NCBI GenBank assembly: GCA_017396845.1
Contig: JAFQKQ010000010.1
Coordinates: 1 to 64,000, forward strand
Reading direction: 5' to 3'
From: Clostridia bacterium
Lineage (GTDB): Bacteria > Bacillota > Clostridia > Christensenellales > Aristaeellaceae
Length of the DNA: 64,000 nucleotides
How positions within the stretch are numbered: position 1 is the first letter of the stretch; every line of letters starts with the position of its first letter. A program made the position numbers and the translations under genes. The notes beneath the pieces are model-generated. The model searched no databases. It was not told the DNA's origin and saw only the letters and a list, made by a program, of their open reading frames with translations. Shown here in pieces: positions 7,314-16,501 of the stretch.

Positions 7314-10300
7314 ATGAGCGAAGTTTGGACACAGCTTTTAAGTGGGGTCGACGCGTCACTTACCCGGTCGCTTACGCTGGATCGGGTGACGGTTTCGCGT
7401 TCAACGGGCGGGATGCGCGCGTTTTTCTGCGTATCCCGCATTTTGAATACGCGCGAAAAGAAGATTGTCGAAAAAGCCATGAAAACGGGCTTTCCCGGTA
7501 TGCCGATGTCGGTTTCATTTCGCTATCCTTCGCTCAGAGAAGAAGTTTTAGAGGATATTGAAAAATATCGGGACGTGATCCTTGAAAAAATCATGTATGA
7601 AAGTCCCGGTTCCATGCCGTATCTTACGTGGAACGACAGTCAGTGGAAGCTGGAAGGCGCAGCCCTTACGATCTTCGTAGTCGCCAAGGAGGGCGCGGAG
7701 TTTCTGCGCATGAGAGGCATTGACAGGATGATCGAAAAGGAAATGAAAAACCTTTTCGATATCGAGCTTACGGTTCGCTTCGGCGTATCGGGCGGAGAAG
7801 AGGAGCGCATGAAGCGCATCGCCGAGAAGCGGCGCGAGGAGGATATCCGCCTTGCGCAGGAAGCAATGGAAAACCGCGAAGCGCCGGAGGAAGCCGCAGA
7901 TGAAGGCCCGAGGGATGTGGTTCGCGGACAGGCGTTTTCCGATCCCATCATTTCGATGAGCGAGCTTACGGAGGAAGCGGGACGCCTGGCGCTGATGGGC
8001 GAAGTCGTAAAGACGGAGATGCGCGACACCAAAAACAGCGAGAGAAAGATTCTCACCTTCACGCTCACCGATTACGACGGAAGCGTGGAGTGCAAAGCGT
8101 TTTTGCAGCCCAAGCGCGGCAAATTCGGCGTGTCTCTTGAAAAGCAGATCGAGGGCGCGAGGGAGTTTGTGAAGGAAGGCCTGTGGCTGAAAGTACGCGG
8201 CGAGTATAAATACGATGACTTCCGAAAAATGTATATGCTCTTTGCCGACGACATCGTGCCTGCGCAGAAGCCTGTCAGAAAGGATCATGCGAAGGAAAAG
8301 CGCGTGGAGCTTCATCTGCATACGCAGATGAGCGCGATGGATGCATGCACATCGCCCACGGATCTGATCAAGCAGGCGGCAGCGTGGGGGCATCCCGCCA
8401 TCGCCATCACCGATCATGGCGTTGTGCAGGCGTACCCCGAAGCGTTCGGCGCGGCGAAAAAGGCGGGCATCAAGCTGATCCCCGGCTGCGAGGGCTATCT
8501 GATTGAGGACAGCCCCGAAATCGTTCAGAATGCGGATGCACGGGAAATGAAGGGTATTAAATACGTGGTTTTGGATGTTGAGACCACGGGTTTGAATACC
8601 GGAAGCGACAAGATTACGGAAATCGGCGCGGTGCGCATTGAAGACGGACGGGAGGTTGCCGAGTTTTCACAGCTCATCGACCCCGAATGCGCCATTCCCG
8701 AAAAGGTTACGCAGCTGACCGGCATCAATGCCGCCATGGTTCGCGGCATGCCTACGATCGATCAGGTAATCGGAGAGTTTGCCCGCTTTATCGACGGCTG
8801 CGTGCTTGTGGCGCACAACGCTTCTTTTGATATGGCGTTTTTCAAGCGCGCCTTTAAGGATGCGGGGATTCCGTTCAACTATCCGATACTGGATACTTTG
8901 GCCGTCAGCCGGAATTTCTATAAATCGATGAAGAGCCATAAGCTGGGTCAGCTTTGCAAGGCGCTCGGCGTATCGCTTGCAAACGCGCACCGCGCCGTAC
9001 ACGACGCGAGGGCGACGGGCGAAGTGCTTATAAAAACCATCGCCGCTATGCAGGAGGAGAAGCCGTTTAAGTACCTTAGCGACCTTAACGGCTACTTTGC
9101 CACCGATGCGGGCGGAGACAGCCGGCATATCATACTGCTTGCCACATCCCGCGAGGGCATGACAAACCTGAACCGCATGATCAGCGACGCGCATTTGAAA
9201 TACTTCCACAGAACGCCGCGCATGCCCAGGGGCCTTATTCAGAAAAACCGAAAGGATGTGCTGGTGGGAAGCGCGTGCGAAGCGGGCGAACTGTATCGGG
9301 CGATCCTTGCCGGAAAGAGCGAGGAAGAGCTTGAAAAGATTGCGGATTTTTATGATTATCTCGAAATTCAGCCGCTCGGCAACAACGAATTTCTTCTGCG
9401 CGAGGGGCTTGTAAAGGACGAGGAAGCGCTTAAGGATATCAACAGGCACATAGTGGAGCTTGGAAGAAAGCTCAATAAGCCCGTTGTGGCGACGGGAGAC
9501 GTGCATTTTAAGGATCCGAAGGACGCGATTTACCGCGCGATTCTGATGGCGACAAAGGGCTTTGAGGATGCGGATCATCAGCCGCCCCTGTATTTCAGAA
9601 CCACGGACGATATGCTTAAAGAGTTTGAGTATCTCGGGAAGGAAGAGGCGTACAACGTTGTCGTGAAAGCGCCGAATGAGATTGCGGACAGGGTCGAGCA
9701 TATCAAGGATCTGTTCATGAAAGCGCCCGACGGCGGCGATACATTCCAGCCTTTGTGGGAAGATGCGGAGCAGAATCTGCGCGATATGTGTAATTGCAAG
9801 GCGCGGGAAATTTTCGGAGATCCGCTTCCCGATATCGTACAGGCGAGGCTTGACAAGGAGCTTGGCTCCATCTGCGGCTATGGATTTTCGACGCTTTACA
9901 TGATCGCGGTCAAGCTGGTTGCAAAATCGCTCTCCGACGGCTATATCGTTGGCTCACGCGGCTCGGTCGGCTCGTCGTTTGTGGCGAAGCTTGCCGGAAT
10001 CACCGAGGTAGACGCGCTTGCGCCGTATTACGCGTGCCCGAAATGCAAGCATTACGAATTTGACGTGCCCAAGCAGTACACCTGCGGGCTCGACCTTCCC
10101 CCGAAGATCTGTCCGGAATGCGGAACGCTTATGAATAAGGATGGCTTCAACATTCCCTTTGAAGTATTCCTGGGATTTAAAGGCGATAAGGTTCCCGATA
10201 TCGATCTCAACTTCTCCGGCGTATACCAGCCGCGCGCGCATGCCTATGTAAAGGAACTCTTCGGCGCTGAGAACGTTTTCCGTGCGGGAACAATGGGTAC

Positions 10301-11660
10301 GGTTGCGGACAAGACGGCATACGGCTATGTGCTAAAGTATGCCGAGGAGCGGAATTTAAACTATACGCAGGCCGAAAAGGAACGCCTTGCGCGCGGCATT
10401 ACGGGCGTTAAGCGCACGACCGGCCAGCATCCCGCCGGCATGGTCGTATTGCCCAAGGGCTATGAAATCTATCAGTTTACCGCGATTCAGCACCCGGCGG
10501 ATGATATGACGACGGATACCGTTACCACCCATTACGACTTTACATCGATGCACGACGTGCTTGTAAAGCTCGATATACTGGGACACGATGATCCCACAAT
10601 GCTTCGAAATCTTCAGGATCTTACCGGAATCAAGCCGCAGGACGTGCCGCTTAACGATCCGGATGTATTCTCTAAAATCATATCGCTGTTTTCAAGCCCC
10701 AAGGCGCTTGGGCTTACGGAAGAGGAACTGGGCGTTCCCACGGGAACACTTGGCGTTCCGGAGTTCGGCACGCGCTTTGTACGCGGTATGCTGGTGGATA
10801 CGCGCCCAAGCTCCATGGAAGAGCTGATTCGAATTTCCGGCCTTTCGCACGGTACGGCCGTGTGGCTTGGAAATATTCAGGAGATACTCAAAGCCGGACT
10901 TACCGACCTTAAGCATGCCATCTGCACGCGCGACGATATCATGAACCAGCTGATGGATTACGGCGTTGAGCCTAAAATGGCGTTTACCATTATGGAATTC
11001 GTTCGAAAGGGCAAGGGCGCGATCGCCAAAGGCGGCGATTTGAAGCCGGATATGCTGGAGGCCATGCAGAATGCGGGCACGCCCGACTGGTTTATCGGCG
11101 CATGCCGGAAAATTGAATACATGTTCCCGAAGGCGCACGCCGTGGCGTATGTAACGATGGCGCTTCGAATCGCGTATTTCAAGGTGTTTTATCCGGGCGC
11201 ATATTACACCTGCTTCCTGTGGCGAAACGAAGAGGATTTTAATGGCGCGACCATGATCTGCTCCGTATCGCAGCTTCGCGGGCGTATGGAGGAAATCGAG
11301 AACATGGAAAAATCGGAAAGAGAGAGAAACGACGGCGAATACACCCTTTTGGAATCACTGGTTGAAATGAACTTAAGAGGAATCACGCTGCTGCCCATCG
11401 ATTTGTATCTCTCCGATCCTGAGAAATTTATACTGGTGGATGACACGCATATCCGTCCGCCGCTGTCTTCCCTGCCGGGGCTTGGCAAAAACGCCGCCAT
11501 CAACCTTGCGCAGATTCGCGAGGAGGGGAAATTCATCTCCCGCGAGGATATGGTTCGAAGAAAGGTTGGCAAATCCGTCGTGGAAATTCTGGGCGCGGCC
11601 GGATGTCTTAACGATATTCCCGCGACCAGTCAGGTAAGCCTTTTCGATTTCATGATGTAG
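7314..11660 (+). CDS. polC: DNA polymerase III alpha subunit, PolC type
   Basis: Replicative polymerase with built-in 3'-5' proofreading, the form found in low-GC Gram-positive bacteria. The 1448-residue protein has an N-terminal region, an OB fold near residues 225-325 and a PHP domain starting at VELHLHTQMSAMD (about 330). A DnaQ-type exonuclease begins with VVLDVETTGLN (about 418) and is inserted in the PHP domain. A zinc module with CPKC and CPEC lies near 907-940. The palm has PDIDLNFSG near 961 and VLVKLDILGHDD further on. The C-terminus ends in QVSLFDF, a good match to the QxxLF sliding-clamp binding motif. The position 9 bp after ispG agrees with the common Firmicute arrangement. No truncation is seen. 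Confidence 0.98.
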   Translation: MSEVWTQLLSGVDASLTRSLTLDRVTVSRSTGGMRAFFCVSRILNTREKKIVEKAMKTGFPGMPMSVSFRYPSLREEVLEDIEKYRDVILEKIMYESPGSMPYLTWNDSQWKLEGAALTIFVVAKEGAEFLRMRGIDRMIEKEMKNLFDIELTVRFGVSGGEEERMKRIAEKRREEDIRLAQEAMENREAPEEAADEGPRDVVRGQAFSDPIISMSELTEEAGRLALMGEVVKTEMRDTKNSERKILTFTLTDYDGSVECKAFLQPKRGKFGVSLEKQIEGAREFVKEGLWLKVRGEYKYDDFRKMYMLFADDIVPAQKPVRKDHAKEKRVELHLHTQMSAMDACTSPTDLIKQAAAWGHPAIAITDHGVVQAYPEAFGAAKKAGIKLIPGCEGYLIEDSPEIVQNADAREMKGIKYVVLDVETTGLNTGSDKITEIGAVRIEDGREVAEFSQLIDPECAIPEKVTQLTGINAAMVRGMPTIDQVIGEFARFIDGCVLVAHNASFDMAFFKRAFKDAGIPFNYPILDTLAVSRNFYKSMKSHKLGQLCKALGVSLANAHRAVHDARATGEVLIKTIAAMQEEKPFKYLSDLNGYFATDAGGDSRHIILLATSREGMTNLNRMISDAHLKYFHRTPRMPRGLIQKNRKDVLVGSACEAGELYRAILAGKSEEELEKIADFYDYLEIQPLGNNEFLLREGLVKDEEALKDINRHIVELGRKLNKPVVATGDVHFKDPKDAIYRAILMATKGFEDADHQPPLYFRTTDDMLKEFEYLGKEEAYNVVVKAPNEIADRVEHIKDLFMKAPDGGDTFQPLWEDAEQNLRDMCNCKAREIFGDPLPDIVQARLDKELGSICGYGFSTLYMIAVKLVAKSLSDGYIVGSRGSVGSSFVAKLAGITEVDALAPYYACPKCKHYEFDVPKQYTCGLDLPPKICPECGTLMNKDGFNIPFEVFLGFKGDKVPDIDLNFSGVYQPRAHAYVKELFGAENVFRAGTMGTVADKTAYGYVLKYAEERNLNYTQAEKERLARGITGVKRTTGQHPAGMVVLPKGYEIYQFTAIQHPADDMTTDTVTTHYDFTSMHDVLVKLDILGHDDPTMLRNLQDLTGIKPQDVPLNDPDVFSKIISLFSSPKALGLTEEELGVPTGTLGVPEFGTRFVRGMLVDTRPSSMEELIRISGLSHGTAVWLGNIQEILKAGLTDLKHAICTRDDIMNQLMDYGVEPKMAFTIMEFVRKGKGAIAKGGDLKPDMLEAMQNAGTPDWFIGACRKIEYMFPKAHAVAYVTMALRIAYFKVFYPGAYYTCFLWRNEEDFNGATMICSVSQLRGRMEEIENMEKSERERNDGEYTLLESLVEMNLRGITLLPIDLYLSDPEKFILVDDTHIRPPLSSLPGLGKNAAINLAQIREEGKFISREDMVRRKVGKSVVEILGAAGCLNDIPATSQVSLFDFMM

Positions 11661-11675
11661 GAGGTGGACGAAGGT

Positions 11676-12944
11676 ATGAAAAGAACGCTGAAAATTTGGA
11701 CCTGTGTATTGGCATTTTTCCTGTTTTGCGTGCCTGCGCATGCTTCGATTGCGGTATCGGGCGCGTATGCTGCGCTGATCTCGGAAGAGGGCGAAGTGAT
11801 CGTAAAGCCGGGACAATATGCAGATATTGAATGCGTGATGGAAGACAAGCTCTACGCCGCGCGTGATCCCGATACGGGACGTTATCTGCTTATGAATGAA
11901 AAGGGAGAAGCGCTTACGCAGGCTTTGTATTCTTCGTTTGATATATTAAAGGACGGACGGATTCTGTGCCTGAAGAGCGGAAAATACGGAGTTCTGGATC
12001 CGGAGCTTCATGAAATCGTTGCTTTCGAATATACGTGGATCGTTCCCAACGGCGAGGGCGAATATCTGGCGCTCAGAACCGATATCTGGGACGATTATGC
12101 CGATGGCCTTTATAGAATCGATAATACGGGCTATGTGTCGCCCACGGGCGTTAAGGTTTCTTCATTCCTTTCGGATTTTGAAAACGGTCTTTCTCCGGCG
12201 CTTTCTGCGGAAAATGGCCGATACGGCTATCTGAATGCGGATGGGCAGTGGAAAATCCGCGCGCAGTATGCATATGCAGGCAGCTTTGAAAACGACTATG
12301 CCGTCGCGACGCTGGATTCCGGAAGCGGCGTGATCGATACCGCCGGCAACTGGAAAATCACGCCCCGGTATGATTTTATCGATATCGGAAACGGTGAAAT
12401 CATCCTTGCGGTAGATTACAGAGACGGCGTGACCGCATATGACCGAAATACCTTTGAAATCCGGTTTACGCTTGATTACGAACTGTACGGCGCATATGTT
12501 TCCTCCGGAGGCAGCAGGCTCTTTGTGTACGCGCCTGAATTTGTATGCGTAATCGATAATGACGGCAGAGAAATAATGAGACTGAATAAAGACGGATTTG
12601 TGATACAGGGCGAAAACGGCAATCTGATCGTTTGCGAAACAAACGGCGAATACGAAACCGCTTATTTGGCAGACGAAAACGGGAATCCGCTTTCCGAGGA
12701 ATATCTGAATATAAGCCCGATTTTCACTTTTGACGGTACAGGCTACTACTCCGTTTGCCGCTTCAAGGACAGAATCGAACATACAATTTTGACCGGCGTG
12801 ATTGATGATACAGGAAAAGAAGTCATCCCGCTTTCGGATGCAGAACTGTCCGTGCCGAAAGACGGATATGTACTTTTGGAAAATGATCATGGGATGGAGC
12901 TGTACGCGCTTGACAATACGCTGATTTGGGCGTATGAATATTGA
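11676..12944 (+). CDS. Secreted WG-repeat protein
   Basis: Protein of 422 residues with an N-terminal signal peptide (KRT, a hydrophobic run and AHA cleavage-like site near residue 24) and no membrane anchor. The body is built of WG-type beta repeats: YGVLDPELHEIVAFEYTWI, YGYLNADGQWKIRAQY, SGVIDTAGNWKITPRYDFI and a late TGVIDDTGKEVIPL. WG repeats form propeller-like folds of unknown binding role. The start is ATG 11676, with GGAGG at 11660-11664; a GTG at 11664 is less likely. It follows polC by 15 bp and is the last gene before a terminator, so it is probably expressed with the housekeeping operon. Function unknown; an extracellular role is inferred from the signal peptide. Confidence 0.85.
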   Translation: MKRTLKIWTCVLAFFLFCVPAHASIAVSGAYAALISEEGEVIVKPGQYADIECVMEDKLYAARDPDTGRYLLMNEKGEALTQALYSSFDILKDGRILCLKSGKYGVLDPELHEIVAFEYTWIVPNGEGEYLALRTDIWDDYADGLYRIDNTGYVSPTGVKVSSFLSDFENGLSPALSAENGRYGYLNADGQWKIRAQYAYAGSFENDYAVATLDSGSGVIDTAGNWKITPRYDFIDIGNGEIILAVDYRDGVTAYDRNTFEIRFTLDYELYGAYVSSGGSRLFVYAPEFVCVIDNDGREIMRLNKDGFVIQGENGNLIVCETNGEYETAYLADENGNPLSEEYLNISPIFTFDGTGYYSVCRFKDRIEHTILTGVIDDTGKEVIPLSDAELSVPKDGYVLLENDHGMELYALDNTLIWAYEY

Positions 12945-12959
12945 AAGGCGATGAAATGA

Positions 12960-13004
12960 AAAAGGAGCTGTTTCGGAATCTGTTTCCGGGACGGTTCCTT
13001 TTTT
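12960..13004 (+). terminator. Terminator ending the frr-polC-WG operon
   Basis: A long stem with several G-U pairs (about 12961-12976 with 12987-13001) is followed by a T-run. It separates the operon from the next promoter. Confidence 0.72.
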
Positions 13005-13026
13005 GTGCTTCTTCACGAAACATGCC

Positions 13027-13055
13027 TTGACCGTATGCCGCTTTGCCGATATAAT
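13027..13055 (+). promoter_or_regulatory. Promoter for the beta-propeller gene
   Basis: TTGACC 13027-13032 and TATAAT 13050-13055 with a 17-bp spacer; the start codon is 48 bp downstream. Confidence 0.75.
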
Positions 13056-13102
13056 TTAGTATATTGGTGGGAGTATTGCAAAAACAAAGGATTGATACAT
13101 AA

Positions 13103-15007
13103 ATGGCAGCTATCAATGAACAGAATAAGAAAAAAACCGGGAAGAGAAGCGCTGGCGCAAATTCGAAGGCAAAAGCATCTTCTAACGCGAAATCTAAAAA
13201 GAAAAAGCTGACGCTTTCCAAGCGGTATCGCCGCTGGAAAAAGCGCATGACAAAAAGACATGCGAATTTCCGCTTGATTTTCGGCGCAGTAAAGGCGGTT
13301 ATCGCCGTACTTATTGTACTTTTATTGATCCTTGGCATTATGAAGGCGACAGGCACGGATATTACAGGGCTTCTGCTGCCAACGGCCACGCCGACGGCAA
13401 CGCCCACCCCGACGCCTACGCCCACGCCGACGCCTACGCCCACGCCTACCCCGGCGCCTGTGTATATAGACGGCGTTGAGGAATCGCTGTACTATCAGAC
13501 GGCTTCGCCCAATCCCGACCCGTCTTTGGCCAATCCCTATATTGTGCCTGTGGTATACAAAGACGGCGTAGAGACGAGTGAATACAGGGTAGAGGATGAA
13601 ATTCATATGAGTCCGTCTTCGCAGTATTCCGAGCTGGAAGGCGTAACCACATTCCGCGGCAACAACTACCGCGACGGCGCGGCGTACGGCGTGATTCCGG
13701 AGAATCCCGAAAAGCTTTCCGTCGTATGGTCGAAAAAAATCCGAAGCCTTGACGGATGGTCAGGCGTCGGCTGGACGGGACAGGCGAGCGCGGTTCGCTG
13801 GCCGAAGGATCTCGTTCAGAAGATGAATATCATCGATGAAAAGAAAGAGAAGGAGGGTCTGGTCGAGGTAATCTACGGCACGCTCGACGGACGAATCTAC
13901 TTCCTGGACATAGAGGACGGCGAGGAGACCAGAGAAGCGATCAATATCAAAGCGCCCATCAAGGGCAGTGTGTCGATCGACCCCAGAGGCTACCCGCTTC
14001 TGTACTGCGGACAGGGCATTTACATTATTGAAGGCGAAAAGAACGAATGCGCTACCCGCATCTGGAGCCTTTTCGATCAGTCGCTGCTGTTCTCCATTAA
14101 CGGCAAGGACGAATTTGCCTATCGCCCCTGGCGTGCGTTTGACTGCGCGCCTCTGGTCGATGCCGAAACTGATACCATGATCACGGCGGGCGAGAACGGC
14201 GTAGTATATTCGGTCAAGCTGAATACAACGCTTACGGAGGATTCCGTTTCGCTTGATCCCGTGGTGGATCGGTATGTATACAAGCAGTATATCGACGGCA
14301 AGGAAACCTCGGAAAACGATCTTGGCTCCGAAAACTCGCTCGCGATTTACAACAATTACGCGTATTTCGGAACGAATATCGGCATGATTCAGTGCGTGGA
14401 TTTGAATACGCTTGAAATCGTCTGGAGCTATTATACACAGGACGATATCGACGCGTCGCTCGTAATCGAGGTAGAAGCGGACGGAAGCGTTGCCCTGTAC
14501 GGTGCAAACGAACTCGATCTTCGCGGAAAGCGCGGAACGAGCCAGATGTTTAAATTAAACGCGCTGACGGGTGAACTGATCTGGAAGACGGATTCCGATA
14601 AGATTCATCAGAGCAATGAAAACGGCGGCGGAAGCTTTGCAACGCCCGCCATCGGAAAAGGCGAGCTTTCAAACCTCATCTACTTCCATGTAGCCCGCAC
14701 GGAGGACACCGGCGCTATGCTGTATGCGCTTGACAAGTCGACCGGCGAAATCGTTTGGGAGCATGAACAGAAGTACTATGGCTGGTCGTCGCCCACCTGC
14801 CTGTATACGCCCTCCGGAAAGGGATACGTGCTCCTGGGCTCCTCCAGCGGCATGCTCCGCCTGCACGACGGCCTGACCGGCGAAGTGGTGTGCTCGGTGG
14901 ATCTTGACAGTAATATCGAAGGCAGCCCCGTGGTATTTGACGACATGATCGTCGTCGGCGTAAGAAGCGAAAGAATCTACGGCATCCGCATTAAGGGCGG
15001 CGAATAA
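13103..15007 (+). CDS. Membrane-anchored PQQ-like beta-propeller protein
   Basis: Protein of 634 residues with a strongly basic N-terminal tail of about 55 residues, rich in Lys and Arg. One membrane helix follows (about 58-82, N-in topology inferred), then a Thr-Pro linker (about 93-117) that would span the wall. The large extracellular domain has PQQ/quinoprotein-like blades, seen in VIYGTLDGRIYFLDIEDGEE, NALTGELIWKTDSDK, ALDKSTGEIVWEHE and LRLHDGLTGEVVCSVDLDS. No pyrroloquinoline-binding residues or dehydrogenase motifs are evident, so a scaffold or binding role (BamB-like fold) is more likely than redox catalysis. It has its own promoter and terminator and is monocistronic. Confidence 0.85.
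   Translation: MAAINEQNKKKTGKRSAGANSKAKASSNAKSKKKKLTLSKRYRRWKKRMTKRHANFRLIFGAVKAVIAVLIVLLLILGIMKATGTDITGLLLPTATPTATPTPTPTPTPTPTPTPTPAPVYIDGVEESLYYQTASPNPDPSLANPYIVPVVYKDGVETSEYRVEDEIHMSPSSQYSELEGVTTFRGNNYRDGAAYGVIPENPEKLSVVWSKKIRSLDGWSGVGWTGQASAVRWPKDLVQKMNIIDEKKEKEGLVEVIYGTLDGRIYFLDIEDGEETREAINIKAPIKGSVSIDPRGYPLLYCGQGIYIIEGEKNECATRIWSLFDQSLLFSINGKDEFAYRPWRAFDCAPLVDAETDTMITAGENGVVYSVKLNTTLTEDSVSLDPVVDRYVYKQYIDGKETSENDLGSENSLAIYNNYAYFGTNIGMIQCVDLNTLEIVWSYYTQDDIDASLVIEVEADGSVALYGANELDLRGKRGTSQMFKLNALTGELIWKTDSDKIHQSNENGGGSFATPAIGKGELSNLIYFHVARTEDTGAMLYALDKSTGEIVWEHEQKYYGWSSPTCLYTPSGKGYVLLGSSSGMLRLHDGLTGEVVCSVDLDSNIEGSPVVFDDMIVVGVRSERIYGIRIKGGE
13381..13458 (+). repeat. Degenerate hexanucleotide repeat coding a Thr-Pro linker
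   Basis: A run of ACGCCN/ACNCCN units encodes alternating Thr-Pro, with a few Ala. The third-position variation shows that the repeat is kept at protein level. Such tracts can change length by slippage in units of 6 bases without breaking the frame. Confidence 0.85.
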
Positions 15008-15022
15008 AGGGCATCATAAAAA

Positions 15023-15064
15023 GAACGCGTCCGTGCGCGAATATGCGCATGGGCGCGTTTTTTT
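15023..15064 (+). terminator. Terminator after the beta-propeller gene
   Basis: A 15-bp stem with G-U pairs (about 15023-15037 with 15044-15058, GC-rich) is followed by a run of T. Confidence 0.85.
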
Positions 15065-15320
15065 GCGGAAGGGTTGATTCGGGGGATGAGCAGAAAATTT
15101 GCTTTTTTTTGAAGAGAGCGGCCCAAAGAGATTTTTGAGAGGGCGGCTTCTTCCTCGCCGCATTACTGATGAAGAAGGGGACTAATGCGGCTGACGGGAT
15201 CGTAAGCGGTTTGATTTTCAATGGACGCGGGCTTGTGAACGATATCGGGAAGAAGCTCGGCACAAGCGAACGGTGGAAGCGAAAAATACGGATGATCGGC
15301 GGTAAGAACCTGCGCAAATC
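15065..15320. other. Stretch without a recognisable gene
   Basis: Together with the flanking terminators, about 370 bp between 15007 and 15378 hold no gene that can be supported. Short frames exist on both strands (73 aa plus, 126 aa minus), but they have basic, low-complexity composition, no family resemblance, and run through the two terminators. Confidence 0.5.
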
Positions 15321-15360
15321 AAAAAAGGACGCACGGACAAAGCTTCCGGCGTCCTTTTTT
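15321..15360. terminator. Bidirectional terminator downstream of the AEC pseudogene
   Basis: AAAAAAGGACGC (15321-15332) pairs with GCGTCCTTTTTT (15349-15360) and the stem continues inward. A-run and T-run on the two sides make it usable from both strands. On the minus strand it closes the broken AEC permease gene. Confidence 0.85.
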
Positions 15361-15377
15361 GATCCGTTCAAGCGCCC

Positions 15378-16340
15378 CTATATCAGCTGAAGGCTCTTAA
15401 GCGCGAACACAAACAGGAATGTCGTGAGTATGGAAAATGCACTTGAAAGCGCCACCTGCTCCGCCGCAAGTTCTCCGTCCGCGCCCATCTACTGCGCCAT
15501 GGGGTAGGAGGACACGGCGGTCGGTGCGCCGAAGGCGATGAATACGCAGATGAGCGCTACGCCGCGAAGACCCAAAAGCGCCGATAGGGATACGAACAGA
15601 AGAGGCGATACGACGATCTTTCCGAGTACGCCGATGGAAAGCTGTTTGATATGCTTGCGGGTGCTGGTTAAGCGGATGGAGCCGCCGAGCGTGAAAAGCG
15701 CAAGCGGCGTTGCTATTTTGGAAAGATCCGTAAGAGTGGTATCCAAAAATTTTGGCGGTGCAAAATCGATCAGCCAGAATACAAAGCCCGACAGCACGCT
15801 GATGATCAAAGGATTTTTGATGATGTTGAGAAGGATCCTTTTCGCGCTCACCTTGCTTCCCGAATACACGGAAAGCGCGATTACCGAAAGCACGTTGTAG
15901 ATGGGAACGGTGACCACTACCATCAAAGAGGCCAGAGACGTATCCTGTCCCGGAAAGAGCATGTTTACCAGCGGAATTCCGAATATCGCATAATTGCTTC
16001 TGCCGATGGCTTGAATCATTGCGCCGATCTTCTTGGGATCCTTTTCGATTCGGGGAATGATGAGAAAGCCGCTTAAGAATACAAAAATCAAACCTGCGGG
16101 CACGAGTATGAATATGAGCCCCGAAAACGACAGATCGTCCGGCATATTCAGTATGCTGCAAAAAAGATTGATCGGCAGAAAAATTCTGAAGACCAGCTGG
16201 TTGATCCCCTTGACGAGTAAATCCGTAAGGAGTCCCGTCCGCTTGGCGATGAAGCCGCAAGCCATCAAAAGAAGCAGGGGAGACACCGTATTCCAAGTAA
16301 ATATCAGCTCGTTCATATTCCGCACCATCCGAGATTCCAT
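15378..16340 (-). pseudogene. AEC-family (auxin efflux carrier) permease interrupted by an amber codon
   Basis: AEC permeases export or import small organic acids through about ten membrane helices. Reading minus from 16340, 283 residues with repeated hydrophobic helices end at TAG (15491-15489) directly after SSYPMAQ. The same frame then continues for 36 more residues, beginning MGADGELAAEQVALSSAFS, to a proper TAG at 15380-15378. The natural family sequence at this point is MAQQMGGD-like, so a Gln CAG has become TAG and everything else is intact. The full-length readthrough product would be 320 residues, the usual size. TAG ends other genes here (for example polC), so recoding is unlikely. 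Loss of the last helix would probably inactivate the carrier. The start could also be ATG 16316. Recent inactivation or a sequencing error are both possible. Confidence 0.8.
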
Positions 16341-16401
16341 ATGATGTATATAATAATATCACATTCCCGGGCGGTTGGAAGCGCTCGATTTATGAAAAGT
16401 T

Positions 16402-16440
16402 CGGTCAATTTTAAATGAAGACCGCTTTTTCAATTGACCG
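16402..16440. promoter_or_regulatory. 9-bp inverted repeat over the MFS promoter -35
   Basis: CGGTCAATT (16402-16410) and AATTGACCG (16432-16440) are perfect inverse copies 21 bp apart. The right arm contains the -35 box of the MFS gene. Possible operator pair between the two divergent transporter genes. Confidence 0.45.
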
Positions 16441-16462
16441 GAGGTATGAGCGCGTGTATAAT
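16434..16462 (+). promoter_or_regulatory. Promoter of the MFS transporter gene
   Basis: TTGACC 16434-16439, 17 bp, TATAAT 16457-16462. The start codon is 40 bp downstream. Confidence 0.7.
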
Positions 16463-16501
16463 CGACTACGCACATGATATGCTAACAAAGGATATGATGA
16501 T

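Noticed and set aside
8667..9701. 344-codon open frame on the minus strand inside polC
   Set aside because: polC is continuous and conserved here; no RBS or family similarity in the opposite frame.
13381..13458. CRISPR-like or non-coding tandem repeat
   Set aside because: Units are 6 bp, contiguous, and in frame as Thr-Pro codons of a protein; there are no spacers.
15169..15390. 73-codon open frame on the plus strand
   Set aside because: Basic low-complexity product that reads through a bidirectional terminator and into the AEC remnant.
15489..15491. TAG in the AEC gene as evidence for amber recoding
   Set aside because: TAG is the ordinary stop of polC, the GerMN gene and others in this window, so recoding is not general.
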